Shown here piece after piece: positions 12,381 through 25,807 of a stretch of 43,183 nucleotides of DNA. Every line of letters begins with the position of its first letter. Within the stretch, counting starts at the first letter, position 1. The DNA lies in assembly GCA_036897485.1 (NCBI GenBank), contig JAYMTF010000247.1, positions 1 through 43,183 on the forward strand, given 5' to 3'. This DNA comes from Pelargonium nanum. Taxonomy: Eukaryota > Streptophyta > Magnoliopsida > Geraniales > Geraniaceae. Both the position numbers and the translations under genes were made by a program. The notes under the pieces were generated by a model that saw only the letters and a program-made list of their open reading frames with translations, ran no database searches and was not told where the DNA came from.

Positions 12381-14712
12381 CTAGATGAGGAAGCTCTCTT
12401 GCTGCCCTGCATGCTCCAAATCATTTGATGCTTTAGGTTTCATGTATATTGCATAAATCACCAGCTGTGCCATTCCTAGAAGAAATCCAACTACATTTGG
12501 TACCTATATAGGCACACCAAAACAACCATTAACAAAATATATACTTTGTGTTTTAAAATTTTATGCACAAATAAATGCTTAACAGTGATTTAATGGTCAA
12601 GAACCACTAATTATTTTCGATCGTTATTGACAAACGTGCACTTCATTAACACACTTGAATCCAACGAGTTGTTCTGCTTCCACAAATTTTATTGAAAGTG
12701 TGAGTGAATTTTAACGTGATAGCAAAATCTAATTGGCTTAGACTAAATTAGATTTTGATTCTTTGTTCTCTCTGTATATGTCTGAGTAGGTATGTTAAAG
12801 CTTAAAACTAGGGCATACGAAGGTAAAAAGAAAAACATTAACTAAAGTATCTTGTCCTTAATTTGTATGCACATATAGAAATACGAGTAAAACTGTATAT
12901 GTCCCAAATATTTATTTAAAATGATGCAATTAATGAAATGCGCATTTTGCCCGTCCTTCCCCGACTAGAAAGTTGGTTAGATCGAATCGGGTTAAATTCA
13001 TATAAGATTTCGAATGCCTGCAAATTTGGATCCGTGATTAAACTTAATCAAAATGTGCCAAGTGCAACGTATAGCTCGTTAACCGATCACTTTGCACCAT
13101 AAACTCACCAGAGGATAGTAGGGCCATGTACGTGGAGTGTACTTGCTCATTAAATTAACCTAAGTCTTATGATTCATTAATCAATTATACTCAAACAAGT
13201 GGAATGGTAGATGCAGCTGCAAAACTCGTTGTATAATAAACCAACTCATGGTTTCTTGAATTCAAAGAAAGCTACGTAAATTTGATAATCAATTATATAA
13301 TTAATGAGTCATTTTGATTAAACAATGGCCATAAAAATCCATACGTTATATATGAAAACGATGGGAACAAAAACAACAAATAAAGGACTTACAACGAGAA
13401 AGATATCTTGTAAAAGAACGGCATAGAAAGTCCAAATCCCTCCGGTCAATAAAACGAAAAATGAGAGTAGAAATGGCATATACTCCACACTCTTAGTCCT
13501 CACCACACTTCTCTGCAAACACATAAACATTAATTAATGATTCATCGTCTAACAAGCACTCAGTAGAACAAGTGATTGATTTCACTTGGTCCTTTAAGAT
13601 CTCAGATTCTAGTGTTGGTGTTTGTACGTAACTTAACGTTGATCCAGTTCGATCAATTTTTCAATTAGATCAGTCATTTTAACGGTAGCTAAATTTCAAT
13701 ATGATAACACCAGACTTAGTTTTCTCTCTACTAATAGTTCTCTCATTTAACTTACGACACACCATATGACTAATTTGTGACTTTTGACAGCCGAATTGTT
13801 TTGAGTGCGACAACAACTGAGGAGGAGAAGACATGCGTTATAACAATCTTAAAGAATATAGATATCTAACTGAATATAAGAACACCATTGACCATATATA
13901 AACGCCTATAGTAAAATTTTATGAAACACATACCGTTCATTTTGAGACGCGGAGCTGAGTAATTAATTACATACCATGATTGCAAGAGGTGAGGCAAACA
14001 TGATTATAGCAATGCCATCACACACAAACCCTAGCACATCCATCCTCAGATCTTCATGCATTGTTAACCCAGTAACCAAAAGTACCAATGCTAAAGAACC
14101 CACATTCAACAGTCCCACAAGTATCATGCTCTTAGCCTATAAAACAACTAATTAGTAACACAAATATTACACATCATATATAGTAAATTTTCATGGTACT
14201 TACTCTTTTTCTTGGAGATGCATAGATTAGAAACAAGATTATATAAACAATCTCTATAACAACACCAACAGCATTGATAGTGGCTACAAGCATCTCTCCT
14301 GGTTTTGTAAGTCCATAGTAAGTCCACAGAGATGCATTTAGCAGCGTGATTATATAAGGAAGGCTATCGAATTCTTCGGTCGATCTGTTCTTCACTATTT
14401 GCTGAAATGTTCTTCTGCATAATTAATTGCAAGAAATCAAATCAACGAAAGAAAATGAATATGGACATACTTTTCGCGCCCACAAATTCAATGGGACGGT
14501 GTTAACTCGTGAAATGTCATATCCTCGTTGACCTGGCCGAGTTGATTTTTACTTACATGGGAGCAAGAAAGAGCAAGACTGCAATGATGTTGCCTGAAAC
14601 AAATTTAAGATTATAAGTAAACAAAAACGCAAGAGAAATTAGGAGAAAGTTCGATAAAAAAACATACATATATACCTATGACTCCAACAATTGAACTTAG
14701 GTTCATTGCCAT
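12381..14712 (-). CDS. SWEET17: SWEET sugar transporter, clade IV (SWEET17-like)
   Basis: Bidirectional sugar uniporter of the MtN3/saliva family with seven membrane segments. Clade IV members (SWEET16/17) sit in the tonoplast and move fructose and glucose between vacuole and cytosol; that assignment is from family knowledge. Six exons close in frame to 229 aa: 14676-14712, 14557-14593, 14204-14414, 13975-14136, 13393-13512, 12381-12503. The two 37-bp first exons and the 162- and 120-bp exons match the usual SWEET layout. The first half carries IVGVIGNIIAVLLFLAP, STEEFDSLPYI and ATINAVG; the second half carries TKSVEYMPFLLSFF and VPNVVGF. The Asn of TIN and of VPN are at the sugar-pocket positions, and the membrane prolines of each half are present. 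The start MAMNLSS has a second Met at codon 3. The C-terminal tail is short (about 20 aa), unlike the neighbouring copy. SWEET16 versus SWEET17 is uncertain. Confidence 0.93.
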
Positions 14713-15893
14713 ATCAAGAAATGGAACAAGACAACCTATACAGACTATAAGGATCTTGATTTTTTTTTTCTTTGGATAAGGTGTGAGATCTCCGATGATT
14801 AATTTGGCTTAATATAGATGTACATGTACAATAACTTGTGTGTCAAGATTTTCTTTTGTTTAATTATTTGTTCATTTTCTATGCTAACTAGCTAGTTACT
14901 GTATTTTTCTTGACTTGAATTAGCTGACTTCATATATATCATTTGACAAGTTATAAGCAAGACTTAATTTAACTAGCAGTACAGCACATGTAGTCCAAAT
15001 TAGTAAGTGCACATTTTTATATATTTCTTTAAGAAAAATTAAGTGCCTACTTTCTTTTAAAAATATATAGCTACGTGCCTCGATTTTCGACGTAAAGAGT
15101 ATGAACTCCCGTCATGTTTCACAAGACAACGGTAATATTTTGTCGAAGAAACGAACAAAGATGGAAAGACTTTAAACTTTTGAAGGGAACTTGTGCATTG
15201 ATGGATTCGCTTCATTGGGATTGTGACGAAGAAAATGTTCATTGTGGGGAACTTGATGATCTTTCTCTATTTACGAGAAAATATCGTTGATCTTTCTTTG
15301 CTTGCGTTAGTTCATTGTACGTGGTTTTGATTATGTGGGAGAGCTTGCTCCGTTACAGTAAATCCAGAAGATTATTGTACGTTTTGTCGATGGAGGAGAG
15401 CTAGGCTCCCTATTCTCAATACGAGAGGGCTGCACTTCATTTAAACGAGGCAAGAAGAAGAAAAAATTAAGAAGTAACATCAATTGCAAATACTCACATC
15501 ACCTATCATTTAAGTAAATTAAGTTGTCATGAAATTATGACAAACTAATACTATTACTGAACGAGCCGTGTTCGTCTTTACTTTACAATACATATTTGAC
15601 TTCTAATATGAAGACATAAAGACGAACAAGTTGTTCGTATTACTTGAGCATACCAATCAAACAATAATACTCTGCAATATTTTCTAGTAGATCCCAAGAA
15701 TTCAAATTAGTAGTAGTCTTACAAAAATTCAATCACTACAACAAAAGCAATCAAGCGCAACGTACAACATTTCATAGAGACTACAAATTAAGCAACCATA
15801 TGTTGAACCCTCTAACCTTTCAAAGCTTCAACAAGCAATCAAGCACCTAATTTAACACTCAAAAATCTAATACAAACCATCCATCTGTGAAAA
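14713..15893. other. Spacer between the two SWEET genes
   Basis: The left side is the promoter of the SWEET17-like gene. A TATA-like CTATATTAAG on the minus strand lies about 100 bp upstream of its ATG, near 14808-14818, but support is weak. The right side is the 3' untranslated region of the SWEET16-like gene. An 11-bp inverted pair (GTTCGTCTTTA at 15570-15580, TAAAGACGAAC at 15617-15627) could form a hairpin. No gene was found. Confidence 0.45.
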
Positions 15894-18691
15894 TCATAGT
15901 TGGCCATTTTCGTGAACTCTATTGTCATGAGACGATTTCAAGTAGTGCAAGTCGTATGGGCTCAACGACGATGCCTTGACTATTTTCTGCAAGGTGTATA
16001 GTCGATTTACTGATGGTTTCGGGAGGCTCTTCCCCTTGTAAAGGCTCCGGTTCTTAAGATCATCCTCGTACTCGTATGGACATGGTGGCATCTCAATGTC
16101 TCCTTTTACGAGTTCCGCTAACCCTTCTTCCATATCCTTCTCCACTGATTTTTCCGATGATGATTTGTTCTTGTACACTGCATACAAAATCAGCTGCCCC
16201 GATCCCAGCACGAACCCAATTGCATTTGGCACCTGAAATGGAACAAGTTGTGTTAGACCCGTTAACAGTCCACCTGCAAAGTTAATTAAAACGAGAATGG
16301 ATTGAGCTCTCTATCTATCTCTCATCATAACACCAGAAAAGCCATAACAGGCTTGCAACATCAATTACTAAACAGATCGAATAAGACTCTTATCATATTG
16401 TAATGTTACATAATGTAAACTATACAAGCCTAATCAAGATTGGTTATATATAATCATTGATCATATGGAATGCGCAAGAAAATGAACTTACTCCGATGTA
16501 GAAGTCTTTGACAAGCACCGCGTAAGCCGACCAAACACCAGCATTCAGGAACAAGAAAAATGAGAGGAAAAATGGCATGTAGGCTACACTCTTGGTCTTT
16601 ATAACTGTTCTCTGTCACACACAAAATACAAATAGCATCGTTTCTCTTTCACAGCTAAATTACTAGAAACGCGATATGTTTATACGTACCATGGCAGCAA
16701 GAGGGGATGCATACATGCCAATGGTGAAAGCTGAACATAGAATCCCAGTGAAGGTGAGCCTCATATTTCCATGGAGAGCCACCAGAGTTACTACAACCAC
16801 TACTCCAAGAAACCCAACATTCAATAATCCCACCAATTTCGCCGTCTTAACCTGAAAACATGTACAAATTTAGCTACCATTCAAATCTTTATTCAATCCC
16901 AATATAAAACACAAGTAGCTACAACTTGTAAAGCCAATCCACAAGGCCGGTATGTTTATGTGAATTCAAGAGTAGTTTATGTATATCCACCATTAGATTC
17001 TTGAAAAAATACACATCGATCGAGTCATGTTGCATATTTATTACAACGAAATACACAGCATGAAGTCACTACAAGAATCACGGCCTTATCTCTTGTAAGG
17101 AGATTAAGCGCGCTATCTCCCAAAAGTTAATAGCATATGTCCTATCATAAGAGACAGCCAAAAGTTGTCTCTCCCACGTCTCCCAAAAGTTTATAGCATA
17201 TGACCTGAGACGGCCAAAAGTTGTCTCCTCCATGTCAAAATTGGCCTTATCTATCTCCTGTAAACAGATTAAGTTGTCTCCCGAAAGTTTTTAGCATACG
17301 ACGTATCATAAGAGACGACCAACCACAAACAAACTTATGTGTGTGTTAAAAAGCCCAAGCTATCTCGACTTAGGAGAGGGTTAAGCCGTCTCCTATACAC
17401 ATCTTATAAACATCCGAGCATAGTAGTATAGTTGAAAATTATAACTAAGAGAAAGCAAAACAAGACCTTCTTCTCTTTGGGGGCATAGATGAGGAAGAGG
17501 GTAACATATATGAACTGAAAGACAGCTCCGGCGCCATTTACTGTTACGACCAAGAAACCGCCCGGCTTGAGAAGTCCATAGAAAGTCCACAAACTTGTGC
17601 TCAACAGAGTTGTTATGTATGGAACAGCCTTGTAATCCTCTGTAGATTTTTTTTTCACCACTTGTCGGAATGTTTTTCTACAAATTCCATTGATAACTTG
17701 TTATTGATAATCAAATGTCCCCAAACTAAGATAATTCTAATTATTGCAATTATATTGAGTATACATCAAGCCACTTGTTCAACTAGTCATTAAACAAACA
17801 GATTGATCAATAACAAGTGGTGAAGATTGATATACGTTTTAAAACTTAAATTTGTTCCTGCAGATTGATTAAGTTTATAGGAGTAATTTAAAGTTTTATG
17901 AATTCAAGTAATTACAATAGTATTTCTTCACAAATATTCACTCTAGCTTAGCCTCCACAATCAATAAGAAAGGTACTTAATAATTAATATAGTGGTGGGT
18001 ACAAAAGAATACTTTAAGTCACTTCATAATGGAATAGTACTAAACTAATGACAATAAATAATTACAAATCCATCCCAAAACCAAAACCAGGATGAAAATT
18101 AAAAGAAGAAGAAAATCACTTTTATTAAATTAAACTTTTATGTTTCTTCATCATATCCACATATATATAAATATCCAAGCAAGAGGGAAAACAAGTAACA
18201 AATAAATCTTTATTTTTGTATAAAGAACTTACATGGGAGAAGCAAAAACCAGAATAGAAATCACATTCCCTGCAAAAAGAAAAATAAATAAAAAAGTCAC
18301 ATCCATGAAAGTTTAATTTAATAATAGCGGCATGGGCAACTGCCTACCATAGACGATATAGAAAGTTTTGAATAATTAATTTAAAAAACTCAAAAATTGC
18401 ATAACAGTTTTATACATCTCTTGCTTCAAAATTTGAATCCAAGCACAAAGGAATTTGAAACAGTAAAAGGATCAAAATACCCTTCAAACAACTCTAAAAC
18501 ACATCACTGTCTTCAAAATTTTCATTTTATATGATTCGAGTTAGCTTTAATTCAATTCAAAAACATTAACATTTGAACTTAAAAGTACCGCAGCTCCTCT
18601 AAGAAGCTGAAATAAGAGAGAGAGAAAATGATGGATCAAGATTGAAGAGAAACATACCAATAATGCCAACAATGAGGCTCAAGGAAGCCAT
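15894..18691 (-). CDS. SWEET16: SWEET sugar transporter, clade IV (SWEET16-like, long tail)
   Basis: Same family and likely tonoplast role as the SWEET gene downstream. Six exons close in frame to 300 aa: 18658-18691, 18233-18269, 17467-17677, 16690-16851, 16492-16611, 15894-16232. Exons 2-5 have exactly the same lengths as in the neighbour (37, 211, 162, 120 bp). Recognisable segments are [76 protein letters not shown] and VPNAIGF, with both pocket asparagines kept. The last exon adds a cytosolic tail of about 85 residues with MEEGLAELV, then [20 protein letters not shown] and [10 protein letters not shown]. The LPKP and IVK-S-SPYDL motifs match the long tails I recall in SWEET16 proteins of rice and grape. 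Intron 3 is long (16852-17466) and holds a CACTA-type transposon end. A TATA box lies about 52 bp upstream of the ATG. Confidence 0.93.
17067..17400. mobile_element. CACTA-type transposon end with subterminal repeats, in SWEET intron 3
   Basis: The stretch begins CACTACAAGAATC, the usual terminal sequence of plant CACTA (En/Spm) elements. Directly behind it are diverged repeats. GGCCTTATCT...GATTAAG occurs near 17081 and 17242. TCTCCC(A/G)AAAGTT followed by TAGCATA occurs near 17126, 17189 and 17278. GGCCAAAAGTTGTCTC or a variant follows in two of the units. Tandem subterminal repeats are the other hallmark of this superfamily. I found no matching TTCTTGTAGTG right end within the intron, so this looks like one end of a truncated or internally deleted element; 17400 is only an approximate edge. 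No transposase reading frame is present. Confidence 0.65.
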
Positions 18692-18742
18692 GGAAGGAGG
18701 AGATGAAGGTGAGGGAAGTGTGTAATTAATGAAGTTGCCAAA

Positions 18743-18749
18743 TTATATA
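18743..18749 (-). promoter_or_regulatory. TATA box of the SWEET16-like gene
   Basis: TATATAA on the minus strand lies about 52 bp upstream of the ATG at 18691. This leaves room for a short leader of about 20-25 bases. No better candidate lies within 150 bp. Confidence 0.55.
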
Positions 18750-19289
18750 GAGAGTGCATGTGAAGTGATCAGAAGACAGAGACAGAGGTTTGGTTTGTGG
18801 ACCTTAAAACCTATTGGAAATGTGAGTGATGTGTCTACACAGTATCTGCTTTACATGAATCATGGATTTGTGCCACGTATGCACAGTGTTTGATACCATG
18901 CTATATATAATGTGCCACTTGTCAACATTTTGGAAAATTTAAAGTTTGGATTGTTTTCATGGTTCTTTGCTACCTTAAAACACATGATGTTCAGTCAATG
19001 GAAAAAAGAAAAAATAAATAAAAGTTTTGAAGCGGTAGGATATGTTTGGCCGCCTAGAATTTTACCCTTAAAAGTGAAATCAAATAGTATACTAATTTTT
19101 CAATGATTTTGTAGGTGAGGAAGTTGTTAGATAAAAGTATAATAAGTATTAGGTGATTAAAGTTTGAGTTTTATAATCCATGACTCGAGTACTTAAAGGC
19201 TCCTAAAAATCTTCAAAACATATAGTGAATTCTTGTCCTTTTCCTTCCAAATATAGGTGACATTATAGATTATATCCATAATTAATTAA

Positions 19290-19783
19290 GAGTTAAATGG
19301 TTTTGTCTCTAACGGATTGACATGTTTTTTGGATTTAGCTTTAATTAAGATTTAGTATGTTTTGATCTCTTATATTTTTTATACTCACGTTACTGATTAT
19401 AGTCAATTAAAATGGGACACGTCATCATGCCACTTAAGATTTTAGATGACGTTAGACTACCCGTAATAGAAGGAACAACTATGTTTCATTTTTTTTGTAG
19501 ACATGAAAGCGAAAACGACTTCATTACAGGTGTGACTACCTCATAAAATGAAACGTTGTCGCTCTATGTATCACAAGTACTAGAGACTAACATGGATTAA
19601 AATCTTAGGTGATCACATGATGATGACGTGTCATCCTAAACTGACGTGACACATCAAAATCGGCTACAATCGGTAACGTGAGTTTAATTATAAAAAAAGT
19701 GCATTCCAAGGACTCAAACCATGCTAAATTCTAATTTGGGGCTAAAAAAATGTCAATCCATTAAAGACAAAACCATTCAACCC
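19290..19783. mobile_element. Long-inverted-repeat MITE-like element (copy 1)
   Basis: A non-coding element of about 494 bp whose two halves are diverged inverted copies. The left half begins GAGTTAAATGGTTTTGTC and the right half, read on the minus strand, begins GGGTTGAATGGTTTTGTC. Both continue with GGATTGACAT, CTCACGTTAC(T/C)GATT, GACACGTCATCATG and a TAAGATTTTA core, then an ATG(T/A)TTCATTTT or CGTTTCATTTT motif near the centre. TTAATTAA flanks both ends (19282-19289 and 19784-19791) and could be an 8-bp target duplication, although it is a palindrome and could instead belong to the termini. Very long terminal inverted repeats with an 8-9 bp duplication suggest a Mutator-like or hAT-like non-autonomous element. 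No transposase is present. Confidence 0.8.
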
Positions 19784-20365
19784 TTAATTAAAAAAATCAA
19801 TTTTAGAGTATTGACGACATATTTTATATAAATATATATGTATGAATGATAGTGTTACTTTTTTCTATAAGTATAGTACAAACTATACAAATACATTTAC
19901 GTATTTTTGTTACATCACATCTTAATAATCAAGACAAAGATTAGTACATGAAGTCTACATTATTTTCCTCATGCAATTCATATGATGTGGGGTTCATGAG
20001 AAATAGATATTGTGTACCTAATTGGGCATAGGTAACTATTCATAGTCGCAACAAAGTCACAAGACAAGACAGCAACAAAACAACAAACATATGAAAAATA
20101 ATAGTCACAAGTCTTCAGGATTGCCAAACTTATAGTGGAACCTTTATAAAAGTCTCCTACAATATTCTTTCAAAATTTAAGTTTTTGGTGTGATTCGATG
20201 GAGACTACAACTACTACTCTTCACTTTTGTTCCAATATTTCCTCCCATACCGGCGGACTACAGACAATTTCTGACCAACTAATCAGCCGACTGAGCAATA
20301 AATTAGTGAAGATTAGTTGTAAGTACCTTATCTGCAAGAGTAAGAATTATTTTCATCACAACCAA

Positions 20366-20460
20366 ATGTGTGGTTCAACTGGTAAAAGATTGTTTCGGCT
20401 TAATCGGAGTTCACGAGTTCGAGGGTCAACTTGTACGGGTTGTTCCAGATCAAACTGAGG
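20366..20460 (+). repeat. tRNA-derived SINE-like fragment
   Basis: TGGTTCAACTGG (20371-20382) fits the RNA polymerase III A box. GAGTTCGAGGG (20415-20425) fits the B box at the normal spacing of about 33 bases. It does not fold as an intact tRNA by eye, so I read it as a SINE head rather than a tRNA gene. The 3' end and any A-tail or target duplication were not found, and its edges are approximate. Confidence 0.45.
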
Positions 20461-20974
20461 TTTTGAGTTCAAGTCTTAGAAAATGCAGCTACGTAAACTT
20501 GGTCGGGAAAGTTTTGCCTTTCTTGTAGTCCTATCTTCCTCGAATCTGTGTATGATATACTTGAAATGCGTCGATTGATTGCAAACTCACTTATGGAAAC
20601 TCATGATTAAAAGGAAATAAAAAACTATTGTTTGGTTAGAAGGATAGGAAAAGAGGCATTGTATTGTACCTTTGCTAGTAGATCCATTGTGGGGTTAGAA
20701 TGATATAGAGCTGACAATTTGAGTCTAAATTTACGAACTCGTGAAATTCAATTCACATTTTCATTTTAGAATTGGATTGCATAAAATAAACCTGGTTCAT
20801 TTTGGGCTGGTTGGACGAGTCTGCACATTTTGCATGTAAAATTCATAATTCTTTCAGGTCAAGTTTGAATTAAGTGTTTACAAGACTAATATGAAAACTT
20901 GAATTTCAAGGTCTAGAGGGATATATAGGAGAAGAGTATTCAAACATATAACATTTCGCTAAAAAGCGTGAGTT

Positions 20975-21343
20975 TTGTCGATGCAAATAAATCAGACATG
21001 GGATGAGTTGCTAGGGAAAATGGAGTCCCTTTTTAGGGGTTGTGGGATCACTCCTATTTTTGGGGTTCTTTCTCCTAAGGTGATGAAAGACTTGGCCGTT
21101 CGGGTGACCCTAAGATGGGCGGTGGACGAAAAGTGGAGTCACGTTATCATTAATTTCGATGCATGTGCACTACGCATCCGCCAAGCCCTTTCGATAGACA
21201 TGGAGGATATTTCACTATTAACTAGTATTTTCAGTTTGTGTATCGCTATGCGAACTAACCCCATTCGAAAAACGAAATCTCTCAAATATTGGAGTCCCTC
21301 TCGAAATATAATTGATTGGTTGTTGAAAATGACCCAATATTAA
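20975..21343 (+). pseudogene. Fossil fragment resembling a retroelement RNase H domain
   Basis: The open stretch includes LRWAVDEKWSHVIINFDA followed about 14 residues later by DMEDISLL. This resembles the RNase H-like domain (RVT_3 type) common in plant LINE remnants and related proteins, where a Leu-Arg-Trp-Ala helix precedes a strand ending in a catalytic Asp. I see no reverse transcriptase, zinc-binding domain or terminal repeats around it, so it is an old, broken piece. The family assignment is by eye and tentative. Confidence 0.35.
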
Positions 21344-22428
21344 GTGGAGAGTGCATGAGGGAAGATATTTGGTTACCGACAAGCCTCCCAAACTCTCAAA
21401 GACAAACATAAGTGTAGAATAAACTTTAAGGAAAGATGATGAGATTGCATATCAAAATAGAGGTAGCTACCATTATTCTCCAACTTCCGTGCCTAATTTG
21501 TGTTTTCATTTCCGCTACACGCCATTTCACACCGACCTACCTACGCTATGCCATGATCGATTTGCGATTGTGACACACCACGTATCAATGCAATCCATGG
21601 AAAAAGTTAGAATATTGGATTCTCTGTTTCTGGACTCCTAAGTTTCTCATGTCAGAGTCTCGGAGATTTTAAGATCCATCGCAAACTGTTCATGCTCTGA
21701 GTTGCATATGAAGTGTGATTCTCGTTCTTTTATCACATTTATTATTATTGGTGACATGTGTTTTTTACTCGGTTGATCTTGTCAGTACACGTGTTGGAGT
21801 AGTTGTTTTGGAAGTATTCTAAATTGGGATGCCTAGGGATGGAGTTGTAGACTTGAATTCTTACTCATGTGTTCATGTACCTCGCGCAAGAGCATCACGC
21901 TGTTAACGGAGACCCGAGTGTGCACTAAAAAAACTGCTTCATACGTGAGAATATGAATTATAGCTCACTATAATTTAATATACGACAAATTCTCGCTGTA
22001 TCAATTGAGATCCACACCCCATATGGTCGCTCCCTATTGATATCTTATGCGACCAAGTCCACATCAACTGAAATTCACATATTATAAGGTTGTTCTTTCG
22101 GGGTTACAGTTCAGTAAGAAACTGTAATATGGATAATAGAGAAATAAAAGAAATTATTTATTAAATACAAGAAAATGAAATAAATAATTAAAACATCAAT
22201 TTGAAGGCCTAACGATCTCGGACGGCTAAAATATTAAGATCACACAACAAAGTGTGTCTTCATCAAAACGTCGCTTTCTTTCGACCAGTCAAATTTCACA
22301 CGATTCTGACATCGTTTCCGATTTGTGCAGCTGTTTAATGATTCGCACTACATAGAGCCGCTCTCTGTTGGTAAGCTTCAGCGATGAATCACTACTAGGA
22401 CAAAACATTGAAGTCCGAAAAATGAATT

Positions 22429-22455
22429 TGGGCCTGGCCCAGCCAAATAGGCCCA
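22429..22455 (+). promoter_or_regulatory. Cluster of three site II (TCP) elements before RPL18
   Basis: TGGGCC occurs at 22429-22434 and in reverse (GGCCCA) at 22436-22441 and 22450-22455. Site II elements bind TCP factors and are typical of plant genes for ribosomal and other growth-related proteins. They lie about 230-255 bp upstream of the RPL18 start codon and about 140-165 bp upstream of a telo box. Confidence 0.8.
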
Positions 22456-22593
22456 CTGCAAAATGATGAATTTTTCTATTAATTATATTTCCAAATTGAA
22501 TCATCAAGTGGACACGTGTACGGTTATAGATGAGGATCCACGAAGAACAGTATAGACCCTCAGCCCCATGCAATGCAGGATAAAAGCCAGTCA

Positions 22594-22601
22594 AAACCCT
22601 A
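22594..22601 (+). promoter_or_regulatory. Telo box (AAACCCTA) of the RPL18 gene
   Basis: AAACCCTA lies 83 bp upstream of the RPL18 ATG, beside the likely transcription start. Together with the site II cluster upstream this is the standard promoter pair of plant ribosomal protein genes, linking their expression to cell growth. Confidence 0.8.
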
Positions 22602-22602
22602 G

Positions 22603-24552
<1,950 letters not shown>

Positions 24553-25179
24553 GTTAGTATTTGTATTTGAGAAATTTTTCTTGTTTTTGACCTGCAATCT
24601 AAATTTTGTTAGCGACTTAATGAATATTTGCTGTTATGGATATGAATTCCACCTTGGATTTGCATTGTCTACCATTGGGACTAAAGGTTTTTTTTTGAGC
24701 TATATAGATTGATTTAGTTAATGTTTCATGTTTCTTTTATGGTAACATCCAACAATCTCACATCTGATGTCTCTCTTGCTGGACATACTAATTCTCATTG
24801 GTGTTAGAAAATTATGTTTCATGTTCAATTCTAGTTTTGTTTTATTATGTTAAAGAAAAACTATTTGTTATTGAAAGAACAAAAATGCATAAACCTATTA
24901 GAATTTCATTTTAGGCATAAAGACGAGATACAAATGTCACCCGCATTTGTTTCACAATTTCATATCTTATTTCAAATCATTTAAACTCATCATCTATTAT
25001 GTTGTTGATTGGAACTCGTCTCCTCCGTCAACTTTTGAACAGAAGTTTACAAACAGGCAATAAAACCTTGAGAAAAATCCTATTGAAAACATAATTACTT
25101 GAGTCAAATGTACTAATGTCACCTTAAGAGTAAGGGGTTAATGTTATTTAGAATGTTTTAACTATCAAAATTACCATTA

Positions 25180-25807
25180 TTATTTTTTTTAGAAAGCCAG
25201 AATTTCATTCATAGAACAATAAAACAAGCTTACAACATTTACACACCAGGAACTAAACTAGGACACAACACAAGACTCTTAAAACTAAAATCAACATGAA
25301 AAAATTAACTAGAAATGATATTAGATACATCGTTAATACAATTATGCGAGAACTGTTTCTGGCGTTTCCTTACAATTGATGAAGCCAACAAAGACATGTA
25401 GCCCACTTGATGCTGTTTATAAATTGAGTTCTTTACGGAGATCTTCTCAATCAGTAGATTAGAAATGCGTCTAGTTGTTATCTTCTAGATAGAATTTTCC
25501 TTATTCCACCATCAAGCTTGATCTCATAAAGGCTTCAAAGGCTTCCCTCCGCTGAGATAGTCCCGAAAAGGTGAACTTGAAATGGAAAATTGGCTCAACT
25601 TTCTTGACCTTTACATAATCAGATGGCATAGCCCTTACAAAGTCAAAACTTTTATTATCCATCTTCTGAAATTCTTTAGCCTTATAAATCCAAGAATCAC
25701 AAAGTTTTTCTTCTTGAAGTGTTATTTCCTGTTATAATAGGAGGGAATTCTTCAGAGAGCTAATATTTAGGTTCTTGATTATTGCACCAATATAATTTCT
25801 TCTTTCT
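25180..25807 (-). mobile_element. Retroposed fossil with A-tail and 11-bp flanking repeat
   Basis: An insert of about 628 bp in minus orientation ends in about 8 A (T run at 25183-25190). A TTCATTCAT tract on the plus strand (AATGAA-type polyadenylation signal on the minus strand) lies just before the tail. AATTACCATTA flanks it on both sides (25169-25179 and 25808-25818) as a probable target duplication. Short protein-like open stretches on the minus strand, the clearest around 25530-25730, match nothing I recognise. It is broken in several places. It could be a retrocopy of a host mRNA, a LINE 3' piece or a virus-derived fossil, and the sequence does not decide between these. Confidence 0.4.

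Noticed and set aside
15734-15760. Second CACTA-type start (CACTACAACAAAAG)
   Set aside because: It is only a short match without subterminal repeats or an opposite end, and could be chance in the 3' region of the SWEET gene.
20366-20460. A tRNA gene at the A-box/B-box pair
   Set aside because: I could not form an acceptor stem or anticodon arm around the boxes, so a SINE-like head fits better.
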